A stretch of 46,389 nt of DNA from SKVJ01 sp964578745 (GCA_964578745.1 CAZODZ010000006.1:1-46389); one strand, 5' to 3'. Shown: positions 8,817 through 17,009, counted from the stretch's first letter. Made by a program: numbers and translations. Notes: a model not told the origin generated them from the sequence alone.

Positions 8817-9685
8817 TTCTGTGACTCTGGCTTATCCGTAAGTTCCCGGAGTCGCTTCGCCTCTCCTTCTATCATCCTGTAACAGTGGACGTCTTCGGGA
8901 AAGCGTCCGGCGCGTACATCTTCGACGTACTGCGTGATTGCCTTTACAGATATGTCGGCGAGTTCAGCGTAGCGTTTTACGAACTTGGGCTTGAACGCTT
9001 CCCAGATGCCGAGCACATCGCTCACGATGAGGAGCTGGCCGTCGCAGTAGGGACCTGCACCGATACTGTAGACGGGTATGTCGAGGTCCTTTGCGATGTA
9101 ACCTCCTACCTCCGGCGTCACCGCCTCCAGCAGAAGCATCGCCGCGCCAGCGTCACGGACCGCTCTGGCGTCCTTGATGACGTCAAGCGCACTCTCGGCG
9201 GTACGGCCCTGTGCCTTGTAGCCGCCGAACTGGCCGGTGCTCTGTGGCGTAAGTCCGATGTGGCCGCACAGGACCATGCCTGCGTCGACGATTGCGCGGA
9301 TCATGGGTGCGACCCGCTGCCCACCCTCCAGTTTCACGGCGTCGACCTCTGCCTCTTTGTAGAAGCGGACGGCGTTCCGGACCGCGTCTTCAGGCGTTGT
9401 CTGGTATGAACCGAAAGGCATGTCTCCCATTATGAATGTGTTCGGCGCGCCGCGGCGTACCGCTTGGCAGTGGACGATGCACATGTCCATGGTGACCGGC
9501 AATGTGCCGGACTGGTAGCCGTAGACCGTATTGCCCATCGAGTCGCCGACCAGGATCATGTCGATTCCGGCTTGCTCCTCGAAGCGGGCCGTGGGGTAGT
9601 CATATGCGGTGAGCCACGTGACCTTCTGTCCTTCCTGTTTCATCCGCTGGAAATCGAGCAGAGTCTTCTTCCTCCTGGGTTCCAC
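8813..9685 (-). CDS. panB: Ketopantoate hydroxymethyltransferase family protein (PanB)
   Basis: A 290-residue PanB-fold protein. Recognisable blocks are TAYDYPTARF, ILVGDSMGNTVYGY, GDMPFGSYQ, AVKLEGG, GHIGLTPQS, the catalytic-Glu block LLLEAV and IGAGPYCDGQ. These are the substrate- and Mg-binding motifs of 3-methyl-2-oxobutanoate hydroxymethyltransferase, the first step of pantothenate synthesis from methylene-tetrahydrofolate. I chose GTG at 9685 because AAGGAGG lies seven bases before it and the longer frame has no homology. No panC, panD or panE is nearby. The fusion into one operon with a DRE-TIM enzyme leaves open that it acts on a different 2-oxoacid. Confidence 0.85.
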   Translation of the reverse strand: MEPRRKKTLLDFQRMKQEGQKVTWLTAYDYPTARFEEQAGIDMILVGDSMGNTVYGYQSGTLPVTMDMCIVHCQAVRRGAPNTFIMGDMPFGSYQTTPEDAVRNAVRFYKEAEVDAVKLEGGQRVAPMIRAIVDAGMVLCGHIGLTPQSTGQFGGYKAQGRTAESALDVIKDARAVRDAGAAMLLLEAVTPEVGGYIAKDLDIPVYSIGAGPYCDGQLLIVSDVLGIWEAFKPKFVKRYAELADISVKAITQYVEDVRAGRFPEDVHCYRMIEGEAKRLRELTDKPESQK

Positions 9686-9714
9686 GTGATACCTCCTTCC
9701 TGGGTGTTCGGGGA

Positions 9715-9743
9715 ATGCTAACGGAATCGTCACCGGGCGGCAA
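9715..9743 (-). promoter_or_regulatory. Candidate promoter of the panB-type operon
   Basis: On the minus strand, TTGCCG (9743-9738), a 17-base spacer, and TAGCAT (9720-9715). Predicted start of transcription is about 9708, leaving a leader of about 23 bases with the AAGGAGG site. Spacing and sequence match other promoters proposed in this window. Confidence 0.55.
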
Positions 9744-9778
9744 GCGGGGTGTGATGCTTTCGCAGGTCAATCTGCAGT

Positions 9779-10380
9779 GTGACGTCCTGCGGTATGCTAA
9801 CCGCTGGATGTGATGTCCATACGAAACAGGCAGAGGTTCTTGCGGGCGAGGATGATGCGAATCTCCTGGACGCCCTGTGCCACAACCACCGCCGCGAAGG
9901 ATACGAAGTGCTGACCGCGAGCGATGGTGAGGAAGCGCTTGCAGTGGCGCGTGGGAAAGGTCCGGCGTTGATGTTATTTGACATAATATTAGTGGTACTG
10001 GGTGGGATTGAGGTCTGCCGCATCCTTCGTAAAGAGGTGAGTGTGCCCATCCTGATGCTCATTGCAGGGGTGGACGAAATAGACAGGGTTGTCGGGCTCG
10101 AGATAGGAGCAGGTGACTACGTGAGTAAGCCGTTCGGCCTGCGGAGCTGATGGCGATGGTGAAGGCGATGTTGCGGTGGAGCATGGTGGTGGGGTCAGAT
10201 GCCATGTCCGGAGGATGCGGTGTGGAGGTTGTGATTGAGACGGGTAACCTGTGGGTAGACATTGGCCGTCACGTAGTGACGCGTGATGAGAAGGTGCTCG
10301 CCCTCAGTTCGAAGGAGTTTGGCCCAGCCGCTTTCCTGGCCAGAAACGGCGAGTGCACACAACCTGGAGTGGTGCGCTGA
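9779..10380 (+). pseudogene. Frameshifted OmpR/PhoB-type response regulator relic
   Basis: The first frame encodes a receiver domain: LAGEDDANLL, the phospho-acceptor in LMLFDII, and the conserved Lys in DYVSKPFGL. It then hits TGA at 10148. Missing one base at 10144 (GG where GGG would keep frame) explains the break, because the next frame continues ELMAMVKAMLRW. That frame then gives the start of a winged-helix domain (VTRDEKVLALSSKEFG) and stops at 10380, before the recognition helix. The catalytic acidic residues remain. No histidine kinase gene lies next to it. The gene is damaged at least twice (frameshift and C-terminal loss), so decay rather than a single sequence error is likely. Confidence 0.75.
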
Positions 10381-10486
10381 CCGGGTAACGAATACCTGTG
10401 ACCGGCCTGCCTACACGGTGACGGGAAGGATGGGCCTTAAGACCTGCTGCTGTTGAGCGCGATGGTACGGCATACAGTTGTGTGGA

Positions 10487-11905
10487 CTAGTCGACTCGCT
10501 GGACCTTAAGCATGTTTGTATTGCCTGCCACGCCGAAAGGAACGCCAGCGGTTATCACAATGAGGTCCCCCTTACGTGCCATGCCGAGGGACCGGGCGAT
10601 ATTGGTGCCCTGTTTGAATATCTCCTCGATTGAGGCGTATTCCTCGACTAGGTGTGGTCTTAGTCCCCAGAAAAGGGCGAGCCGGCGCACTATATCCTCG
10701 CGGGATGTGATGGCGAGGACCGGGCACTGCGGTCTGAACTTGGCCACGCGCATTGCAGTGCTGCCGGACGTGGTGAATGCGAGGATGGCCGCGGCGCTGA
10801 GGTGCTGGGCGATTGTAACAGCGGAATAGCTGATGGCCTCATCGGGCTGTGGCACGACGTCCTCACCCCTGTCGCGCAGCATCGCGCGATAGGGCAGCGC
10901 CGCCGCTGCTTCTATCGCAATCGACGCCGTTACGCTGACAACCTGGACGGGGTAGCTTCCAATGGCGGTCTCGGCGGAAAGCATGACCGCGTCTGCGCCG
11001 TCGAAAATGGCGTTGGCGACATCGCTGGCCTCAGCCCTTGTCGGGTTCGGCGCGGAGACCATCGATTCCATCATCTGTGTGGCGACGATCACCGGTTTGC
11101 CCGCATGGTTGCACTTTGTGATGATGCGCTTCTGCTCGATGGGTACCCGGCGTAGTGGTATCTCGACGCCGAGGTCGCCTCTTGCCACCATGATGCCATC
11201 GGCGGCAGCGATAATCTCATCGATATTGTCCAGGGCCTGCTTGCGTTCTATCTTTGCGATGACGGGTGTATCTGCGCCGTGGTCCCGAATGAACGATTTT
11301 GCCTTGTTGACGTCGGCCGCGTCCGTGATGAATGAGAGCCCGACGTAATCGACACCATGACGGAGGCCGAACTCAAGGTGTTTCAGGTCCTCGTCTGTGA
11401 TTGCCTCGGTACTGAGACGCACGCCGGGGACGTTGATGCCCTTCATCTGGGTCAGGAGCCCTCCGTTGGCTATCCGACAGCGGATGTCGCTTCCCGATGT
11501 TTCGATAACCTCGAGCCGAATCATGCCGTCGTTTACAAAGATGGAGTCCCCGGCTGTCACATCCCGGGGCAGACTCCTGAGGGTCACCGACACGCGTGAT
11601 GCGTCACCCAGCACGTCATCTGTGGTGAGCACGATCTCGGCCCCCTCTTGCAGCCAGACCTTCTCCTCCCTGAGCTTGCCGGTGCGTATCTTGGGACCGG
11701 GGAGGTCCTGCAGGATAGCGATGGGCCTGCCGACTGCGCTGGAGGCCCTGCGTACGCTGTCGATGCGACTCTCGTGTTCACTGTAGGTACTGTGCGAGAA
11801 GTTGAGGCGCGCCACGTCCATACCAGCCCTCGCCAGCTTCTCGATGGTGGAGTACCGGTGTGTAGCCGGCCCCAGTGTGCAGACTATCTTCGTCTTGCGT
11901 TGCAT
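10487..11905 (-). CDS. pyk: Pyruvate kinase
   Basis: A 472-residue pyruvate kinase, converting phosphoenolpyruvate and ADP to pyruvate and ATP. Visible motifs are KIVCTLGPAT at the N-terminus, ARLNFSHS, the active-site helix IAKIERKQALDNIDEI, MVARGDLGVEIP and the VATQMMESM segment. The length matches bacterial enzymes without the extra C-terminal PEP-utiliser domain. I place the start at ATG 11905, preceded by an AGGAAAG site; a 14-codon upstream extension is possible but would run into the promoter. The gene is monocistronic and divergent from the M16 peptidase gene. Confidence 0.95.
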   Translation of the reverse strand: MQRKTKIVCTLGPATHRYSTIEKLARAGMDVARLNFSHSTYSEHESRIDSVRRASSAVGRPIAILQDLPGPKIRTGKLREEKVWLQEGAEIVLTTDDVLGDASRVSVTLRSLPRDVTAGDSIFVNDGMIRLEVIETSGSDIRCRIANGGLLTQMKGINVPGVRLSTEAITDEDLKHLEFGLRHGVDYVGLSFITDAADVNKAKSFIRDHGADTPVIAKIERKQALDNIDEIIAAADGIMVARGDLGVEIPLRRVPIEQKRIITKCNHAGKPVIVATQMMESMVSAPNPTRAEASDVANAIFDGADAVMLSAETAIGSYPVQVVSVTASIAIEAAAALPYRAMLRDRGEDVVPQPDEAISYSAVTIAQHLSAAAILAFTTSGSTAMRVAKFRPQCPVLAITSREDIVRRLALFWGLRPHLVEEYASIEEIFKQGTNIARSLGMARKGDLIVITAGVPFGVAGNTNMLKVQRVD

Positions 11906-11950
11906 CGCTGTCTTCTTTCCTCGCACCCGTGGACCATGGTGAGTCACGAC

Positions 11951-11979
11951 AGTCTAGACATCGTGCGCTTGAGCGTCAA
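11951..11979 (-). promoter_or_regulatory. Promoter of pyk
   Basis: Minus strand TTGACG (11979-11974), 17-base spacer, TAGACT (11956-11951). Predicted transcription start near 11944, about 39 bases before the ATG. Confidence 0.7.
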
Positions 11980-12007
11980 ACCGGCGATGCCGCGTCGTCC
12001 CCCTGGA

Positions 12008-12036
12008 TTGACGCCCCCACGATACGCCCGTAGAAT
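12008..12036 (+). promoter_or_regulatory. Promoter of the M16 peptidase gene, giving a leaderless message
   Basis: TTGACG (12008-12013), 17-base spacer, TAGAAT (12031-12036). The expected transcription start, six to eight bases later, coincides with the ATG at 12044, and there is no ribosome-binding site. This also supports that start codon over the long upstream open frame. Confidence 0.7.
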
Positions 12037-12043
12037 GGGCCGC

Positions 12044-13303
12044 ATGTGGCAGATTTCCAGTCTCTCAAACGGACTCACTGTTGTTACTGTTCCTATGCCT
12101 CACGCACGTTCCGTCGGCGTCGCGCTTGTATACGGAGTCGGCGCATGCCACGAGCCGGACGAACTGGCCGGCATGTCGCATTTCGTGGAGCATCTGTGTT
12201 TCAAGGGCACGCCGCGCAGGCCCTCTCCCAAGGACATAAGTTCGGAGATAGAGGGGGTCGGCGGCATCCTCAATGGGGGCACCGGTCGCGAGGAGACGGC
12301 GTACTTCGCCAAGGTATCCCGTGCACACTGGCCGATGGCTGTCGACCTGCTCTTCGACATGACACAGAACTCGTTGTTTGACAGTGCGGAGATAGACAAA
12401 GAGCGGCGCGTGGTCATCGAAGAAATACGCATGAACCTCGATATTCCGCAGCAGCGCGTCGGCATGCTCATTGATGCTCTGCTGTGGCCCGGCCAGCCGC
12501 TGGGTCGTGACATTGCTGGAACGATGGAGACGGTCTCCACCATCTCGCGTGGGCAGCTTGTCACGCACCTGAAGCAGCACTACCTTCCGTCGAACCTCGT
12601 CGTCGGGGTGGCTGGCAATGTCGAGCATGATGCAGTGTGTGAGGAAGCGTTGAGACACAGCGCGTCGATCACGCTGCCTGCCCCCGATCGCCGCTACAAG
12701 GTGGATGTGGCTCAGGACGCGCCGCGAATTGAAATTGACAGGCGTGAGGGTGAGCAGACGCATCTCTGTATTGCAGTGCACGGCGTCTCGCGCCTCGATG
12801 AGCGGCGGTTTGTGACGGACATAATGAATGTGGTGCTCGGTGGGGGCATGAGCAGCCGGCTCTTTCTTGAGGTCAGGGAGAGGAAAGGTCTCGCGTATGA
12901 CATACACAGCTATACGGAGCACTTTGCCTCATCCGGGAGTGTCATCATCTATGCGGGTGTCGAGCCTGCACGACTGAACGAGTGTATCCGTGCAGTGGTA
13001 ATGGAGCTCGGCCGGATCCGCGAGGGCGCCCGTCCTGAGGAGTTGGCCAGGGCGAAGGAACTGTCCAAGGGCAGGCTGGAGTTGCGGCTCGAAGACACAC
13101 AGAACGCGGCGATGTGGTACGCCTACCAGCAGCTTCTCAATGGGGAGATACTGCCGGTGGAGGAAGTCTGCGCCCGCATCGACACGGTCACCTCTGCTGA
13201 AATCGAACAGCTGGCGGCACAGCTGCTCTCGACTTCCCAGCTGAATGTGGCGGTGGTCGGTCCTGTCGAAGGGGAAATACCCGAGGACCTGCTGCGCATC
13301 TGA
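12044..13303 (+). CDS. M16 family zinc peptidase (processing-peptidase-like)
   Basis: A 419-residue M16B peptidase. The inverted zinc motif HFVEH is at residues 46-50 and the third ligand is probably E126 in VVIEEIRM. The C-terminal half has the R-Y pair region typical of active subunits (GGGMSSRLFLEVRERKGLAYDIHSY). Such proteins, similar to the mitochondrial processing peptidase beta chain and YmxG/PqqL-like proteins, degrade or trim peptides. No signal peptide is seen, so it is probably cytoplasmic. The start was chosen from the homologous N-terminus and the promoter directly before it; the open frame extending back to 11648 overlaps pyk and is not real coding sequence. Confidence 0.9.
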   Translation: MWQISSLSNGLTVVTVPMPHARSVGVALVYGVGACHEPDELAGMSHFVEHLCFKGTPRRPSPKDISSEIEGVGGILNGGTGREETAYFAKVSRAHWPMAVDLLFDMTQNSLFDSAEIDKERRVVIEEIRMNLDIPQQRVGMLIDALLWPGQPLGRDIAGTMETVSTISRGQLVTHLKQHYLPSNLVVGVAGNVEHDAVCEEALRHSASITLPAPDRRYKVDVAQDAPRIEIDRREGEQTHLCIAVHGVSRLDERRFVTDIMNVVLGGGMSSRLFLEVRERKGLAYDIHSYTEHFASSGSVIIYAGVEPARLNECIRAVVMELGRIREGARPEELARAKELSKGRLELRLEDTQNAAMWYAYQQLLNGEILPVEEVCARIDTVTSAEIEQLAAQLLSTSQLNVAVVGPVEGEIPEDLLRI

Positions 13304-13320
13304 GGATTAAGAGGCGGAAT

Positions 13321-13354
13321 GAACAGAGGGCCGCCGCATAGCGGCCCTCTGTTC
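13321..13354. terminator. Bidirectional 14-bp hairpin between M16 and groEL
   Basis: A perfect stem of 14 bases (13321-13334 with 13341-13354) around loop CGCATA. It lies between two convergent genes, the classic place for a shared terminator, though neither side has a clear U-tract. Confidence 0.7.
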
Positions 13355-13357
13355 TGT

Positions 13358-13408
13358 CAGTCATCTCTCTGACCTGGCAGGCCGGACTGCCAGTCATCTC
13401 TCTGACCT
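13358..13408. repeat. 18-base direct repeat at the groEL 3' end
   Basis: The same 18 bases, starting CAGTCATCTC, occur at 13358-13375 and 13391-13408, 33 bases apart. The second copy covers the last bases of groEL up to its stop codon. It looks like a small tandem duplication of the gene end. Confidence 0.7.
13374..13393 (-). terminator. Second hairpin after groEL
   Basis: CTGGCAG / CTGCCAG, 7-bp stem with a six-base loop, 14 bases after the groEL stop. It stands in series with the stronger 14-bp hairpin. Confidence 0.45.
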
Positions 13409-15026
13409 AGTACTCCGGATAGCCTCCGGGAGGCATTGGCGGAGTCTTCTCCTTCTCGGGGATGTCGGTGACCAGGCTCTCAGTCGTGAGAATCATGTTG
13501 GCGATGCTGGCCGCGTTCTGGAGGGCCGAGCGGGTGACCTTGAGCGGGTCGACGATGCCCGCCTCGACCATGTTGACGTCCCAGGCATCGTTCAGGGCGT
13601 CATAACCGACACCAGCCGGGCTCTCCTTGACGTGGTTCACGACGACGGAAGCCTCGCGACCGCTGTTGGTTGCGATGCAGCGCAGCGGCTCTTCGAGGGC
13701 GCGCTTCAGAATGGTCAGGCCGGTCTTCTCATCGCCGCTCGCGTCTATCTTCTCGAGGACCTTGCTGGCGGTCAACAGCGAGACGCCACCGCCCGGGAGA
13801 ATACCTTCCTCGACGGCAGCCCTCGTCGCGCTGAGAGCATCCTCGACGCGGTGCTTCTTTTCTTTGAGCTCTACCTCGGTACCGGCGCCGACCTTGATGA
13901 CAGCAACGCCGCCAGCCAACTTGGCGAGGCGCTCCTGTAGCTTCTCCTTGTCGTAGTCGGACGTGCTGGTCTCGATCTCGGAGCGGATCTGCTTGATGCG
14001 TGCGTCGATGTCAGCAGCGCTACCCTTGCCCTCGACGATGGTCGTGTTGTCCTTGTCGGCAACGACGCGGCGGGCACGACCAAGGTCCTCAAGTGTGACC
14101 GAGTCGAGCTTGCGCCCTACCTCCTCAGAGATGACCTTGCCACCGGTGAGGACGGCTATATCCTGAAGCATGGCCTTGCGGCGGTCACCAAAACCGGGGG
14201 CCTTTACGGCCAGCGGGCTCAGTGTTCCACGCAGCTTGTTGACGACAAGAGTAGCCAGAGGCTCGCCCTCGACGTCCTCAGCAATGATGACGATGTTCTT
14301 GCTCGCCTGTACTATCTTCTCAAGGGCCGGAAGCACGTCGTTCAGCGCCGAGATCTTCTTGTCGGTGATGAGAATGTAGGGGTCGTCCAGTTCAACGCGC
14401 ATGGACTCGGTGTTGTTGATGAAATAGGGGCTGATGTAGCCGCGGTCGAACTTCATACCCTCGACAAACTCGGTCTCGAACTCGAGACCCTTGCCCTCTT
14501 CAACGGTGATGACGCCGTCCTTGCCGACCTTCTCCATGACGTCGGCAATGAGATCGCCGATCTGCTTGTCTACGGCAGACAGCGCCGCCACCTGTGCGAC
14601 CTGTTCCTTGCCCTTCACGGGAATGGCCATGCTCTTGAGTTCATCGACGACTGCGGTCACGCCCTTCTCGATGCCGCGCTTCAGCGACTGTGAGTCGGCG
14701 CCAGCCGCAATGTTCTTGAACCCCTCGCGAACGATAGCCTGGGCGAGGATCACGGACGTGCTCGTGCCGTCACCACACTGGTCATTGGTCTTTGTGGAAG
14801 CTTCCTTGACGAGCTGGACACCCATATTCTCAAACGGGTCCTCAAGCTCGATCTCTTTTGCGATGGCAACGCCATCATTGATGACATTCGGCGCACCGAA
14901 TTTCTTGTCAAGGGCCACCGGACGTCCACGAGGCCCGAGCGTCACCCGTATCGCGTCTGCAAGCGTATCGATACCGGTGGCGAGCTTCTTGCGCGCCTCT
15001 TCACCGAACAGTATCTGTTTAGCCAT
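13407..15026 (-). CDS. groEL: 60-kDa chaperonin GroEL
   Basis: A 539-residue GroEL, the ATP-driven double-ring folding chamber that works with GroES. The N-terminus MAKQILFGEEAR and the segments VTLGPRGRPVALDKKFG and GDGTSTSVILAQ (ATPase site; most GroELs read GDGTTTATVLAQ), plus the GGGVSLL block, are visible. The C-terminal tail is short and ends in a Pro/Gly/Tyr sequence rather than the GGM repeats of enterobacteria, as in many Chloroflexota. ATG at 15026 has AGGAGGAG upstream and lies 18 bases after the groES stop, so the two form one operon. Confidence 0.97.
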   Translation of the reverse strand: MAKQILFGEEARKKLATGIDTLADAIRVTLGPRGRPVALDKKFGAPNVINDGVAIAKEIELEDPFENMGVQLVKEASTKTNDQCGDGTSTSVILAQAIVREGFKNIAAGADSQSLKRGIEKGVTAVVDELKSMAIPVKGKEQVAQVAALSAVDKQIGDLIADVMEKVGKDGVITVEEGKGLEFETEFVEGMKFDRGYISPYFINNTESMRVELDDPYILITDKKISALNDVLPALEKIVQASKNIVIIAEDVEGEPLATLVVNKLRGTLSPLAVKAPGFGDRRKAMLQDIAVLTGGKVISEEVGRKLDSVTLEDLGRARRVVADKDNTTIVEGKGSAADIDARIKQIRSEIETSTSDYDKEKLQERLAKLAGGVAVIKVGAGTEVELKEKKHRVEDALSATRAAVEEGILPGGGVSLLTASKVLEKIDASGDEKTGLTILKRALEEPLRCIATNSGREASVVVNHVKESPAGVGYDALNDAWDVNMVEAGIVDPLKVTRSALQNAASIANMILTTESLVTDIPEKEKTPPMPPGGYPEY

Positions 15027-15044
15027 TACGCCTCCTCCTTAAGC

Positions 15045-15338
15045 TCACTTTGATTTCTTGGCGAGGATGTCACTCTCTCGCATGATGACGAGTTCGTCGC
15101 CGTCTTCCTTGAACTCGGTTCCGGCATATTTCGAGTAGATGACGATATCGCCGACACTTACATCCATCGGGAGTCTCTTGCCATCATCCGTGAGCTTTCC
15201 GGGCCCAACCGCCACGATTTCACCTTCCTGTGGCTTTTCCTTGGCAGTGTCCGGCAGGACGATTCCTCCCTTGCTGACCTCTTCTTTGGGAGTCGGCCTG
15301 ATAACAACCCGGTCTCCCAGCGGTACTAGTGAAGCCAT
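15045..15338 (-). CDS. groES: 10-kDa co-chaperonin GroES
   Basis: A 97-residue GroES starting MASLVPLGDRVVI, with the mobile-loop region (KEEVSKGGIVLPD) and the terminal LAKKSK. It caps the GroEL ring. ATG at 15338 is preceded by AAAGGAGG; the 21-codon upstream extension of the frame runs through the promoter and is not coding. First gene of the groES-groEL operon, controlled by the promoter and palindrome just upstream. Confidence 0.97.
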   Translation of the reverse strand: MASLVPLGDRVVIRPTPKEEVSKGGIVLPDTAKEKPQEGEIVAVGPGKLTDDGKRLPMDVSVGDIVIYSKYAGTEFKEDGDELVIMRESDILAKKSK

Positions 15339-15361
15339 TCTACCTCCTTTCCTTTCGCGCA

Positions 15362-15379
15362 TTAGCACTCGACTGCTAA
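15362..15379 (-). promoter_or_regulatory. CIRCE-like operator with no spacer (candidate HrcA site)
   Basis: On the minus strand the site reads TTAGCAGTCGAGTGCTAA. The right half GAGTGCTAA is a perfect CIRCE half site; the left half TTAGCAGTC differs from TTAGCACTC at one base. The classic element has nine bases between the halves, here none. It lies between the -10 box and the groES ribosome-binding site, the usual operator position. Confidence 0.65.
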
Positions 15380-15389
15380 GACTGCCAAA

Positions 15390-15417
15390 ATTATAGCACA
15401 CGGCCTGCGGCGTGCAA
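15390..15417 (-). promoter_or_regulatory. groESL promoter
   Basis: Minus strand TTGCAC (15417-15412), 16-base spacer, TATAAT (15395-15390). A strong vegetative-type promoter directly upstream of the CIRCE-like site. Confidence 0.75.
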
Positions 15418-15433
15418 GTCGATCGTGCAACAC

Positions 15434-15461
15434 TTGAGTCTTACACTGCACCGTGTATACA
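15434..15461 (+). promoter_or_regulatory. Candidate promoter of the XRE regulator gene
   Basis: TTGAGT (15434-15439), 16-base spacer, TATACA (15456-15461), divergent from the groESL promoter and about 25 bases before the GTG-less ATG start at 15486. Confidence 0.5.
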
Positions 15462-15485
15462 ATTGCCTCAGACATGGAGGAGCGC

Positions 15486-15695
15486 ATGTGGGACCGCAAG
15501 CGGATACGCGCACTGCGGCGTCACCTTGGCCTCACGCAGGCACAGCTCGCATCGGACCTCGGTGTCCGTCAGCAAACGGTGAGTGAGTGGGAGACGGGGC
15601 AGTACGAACCGCGTGGTACGTCGGTGACGCTGCTCCGCATTGTCGCCGAACGTGCGCGATTTGACTACGGCGGACAGGAGGACGAACAGGGCTGA
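15486..15695 (+). CDS. Small XRE-family helix-turn-helix regulator
   Basis: A 69-residue protein made almost only of a helix-turn-helix domain: IRALRRHLGLTQAQLASDLGV is followed by the recognition helix RQQTVSEWETGQYEP. I chose ATG 15486 because GGAGG lies six bases upstream; GTG at 15453 and ATG at 15474 are in frame. With no effector domain it may regulate its own operon, which continues 43 bases later with the DUF2851 gene. Confidence 0.85.
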   Translation: MWDRKRIRALRRHLGLTQAQLASDLGVRQQTVSEWETGQYEPRGTSVTLLRIVAERARFDYGGQEDEQG

Positions 15696-15738
15696 AGCAG
15701 CCTGTATTGTTTTGGCGCGACCTACACGGAAACGGATA

Positions 15739-17004
15739 ATGCAGGAAGAAAGACTGCAGGAACAGTGGCGGTCCATGGCGGGTGCAGTGCTGCGTACCGA
15801 GCAGGGTGGTATGGTGAAGGTGTGCTACCCGGGGATTGCGCGGGGTGCGAGTGGCCCTGATTTCAAAGACGCGGTACTGGAGACCGACGGCAGGCGTCTC
15901 GTTTGTGGTGACGTTGAGGTGCATGTGCGTGCCTCGGACTGGTATGCCCATGGTCATGACTCCGATCCCGCCTATGACAACGTTGTGCTGCACGTTCTGG
16001 GCCAGCTGGGTTGCTGGTCCACCACACGTACTTCATCAGGCAGGGAGGTGTCCGTCGCAGTACTTGGTCTGGCAGACGAATGGGATAGGATGGAGACCCT
16101 GCCATGTGCGGGACTGTATGCGACCGACACCGACCGGGTTACGGCGGCCTTGCGTGCGGCCGGACACGAGCGGCTGTTGTCCCGTGCTGGCCTGATAGCA
16201 GGGAGGGTGGAACGGGAGGGGCGCCTGAAGGTCTTGGGCTCGTTGATGGCCCGTGCGCTTGGCCACAGCGCCAATGCAGCCCCGCTGCAGCAGTTGGGCG
16301 AATACACTTTCGCTCCTGATATCCGGCATGGACTGGGTGCGCTGCCAGCCGCGTCGAGACGGATACAGCTGCTCGGACTCGCTGGCCTTCTGCCGCGACA
16401 GCGCGGGAGGCACACAGGAGATGTATTTTCACTCCTGAGCGGCTACGCTGCTGCCGAGGTGGCGGTTATGGTAGTCGACCCGGCCGCATGGCGCCTTCAC
16501 GGCGTGTATCCGAACAACAACCCTGTGCGCAGGGTTGTTGCTCTTGCGGAGATGCTTCCGTCTCTCGAAGGCATCGCGGCTCATCTCCCGGAGCGGTGCA
16601 GTGACGGCCGATATACGGTCAACGAACTGGTGCAGCTGTTCACGGTAAGAGGTGATGAATACTGGCGGCGACACTATGATTTCGGCTGCAGGACGTCAGA
16701 ATCAGACCTGGTGGGACGATCGAAGGCCGTAACGATCCTGATAGATGCTGTACTCCCATGGCTGTACGCGGTGGCGCTTGACCGGGCGGATGGCACACTG
16801 CGCCGCAATGTACTGGCGTGGTATTCGTCCTGCGTGTGCCCCCGTCCGAACGCCGTATCGCGGCACATGGCGTGGCAGCTTGGTCTCGGGCGACAGCGGC
16901 TGACCGCTTTGATATCTCAGGGCCTGCACCACATCTTCGTGGAGTACTGCAGACATGGACTATGCAGCGTCTGTCCTCTGGGTGAGTCCCACACCCCTGT
17001 GTGA
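15739..17004 (+). CDS. DUF2851 family protein
   Basis: A 421-residue protein matching the DUF2851 pattern: an N-terminal LQEQWRS segment, then GGPDF-type motif (here ASGPDFKDAVL), GDVEVHVRASDWYAHGH and DPAYDNVVLHVL. The middle and end (about 170-420) contain repeated aromatic and Arg-rich helices, with PNNNPVRR and a Cys-rich C-terminus (about HGLCSVCPLG). The VEVHV and D-P-Y-N residues resemble a nuclease-like core, but the function of the family is not established. Start ATG 15739, 43 bases after the XRE gene, so likely co-transcribed. Confidence 0.8.
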   Translation: MQEERLQEQWRSMAGAVLRTEQGGMVKVCYPGIARGASGPDFKDAVLETDGRRLVCGDVEVHVRASDWYAHGHDSDPAYDNVVLHVLGQLGCWSTTRTSSGREVSVAVLGLADEWDRMETLPCAGLYATDTDRVTAALRAAGHERLLSRAGLIAGRVEREGRLKVLGSLMARALGHSANAAPLQQLGEYTFAPDIRHGLGALPAASRRIQLLGLAGLLPRQRGRHTGDVFSLLSGYAAAEVAVMVVDPAAWRLHGVYPNNNPVRRVVALAEMLPSLEGIAAHLPERCSDGRYTVNELVQLFTVRGDEYWRRHYDFGCRTSESDLVGRSKAVTILIDAVLPWLYAVALDRADGTLRRNVLAWYSSCVCPRPNAVSRHMAWQLGLGRQRLTALISQGLHHIFVEYCRHGLCSVCPLGESHTPV

Positions 17005-17009
17005 GACAC

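Noticed and set aside
11648..12043. N-terminal extension of the M16 peptidase
   Set aside because: It overlaps pyk in antisense, shows no homology, and a promoter lies between it and the ATG at 12044.
13358..13408. CRISPR-like repeat
   Set aside because: Only two copies of 18 bases, one inside a gene end, no spacer series and no cas genes.
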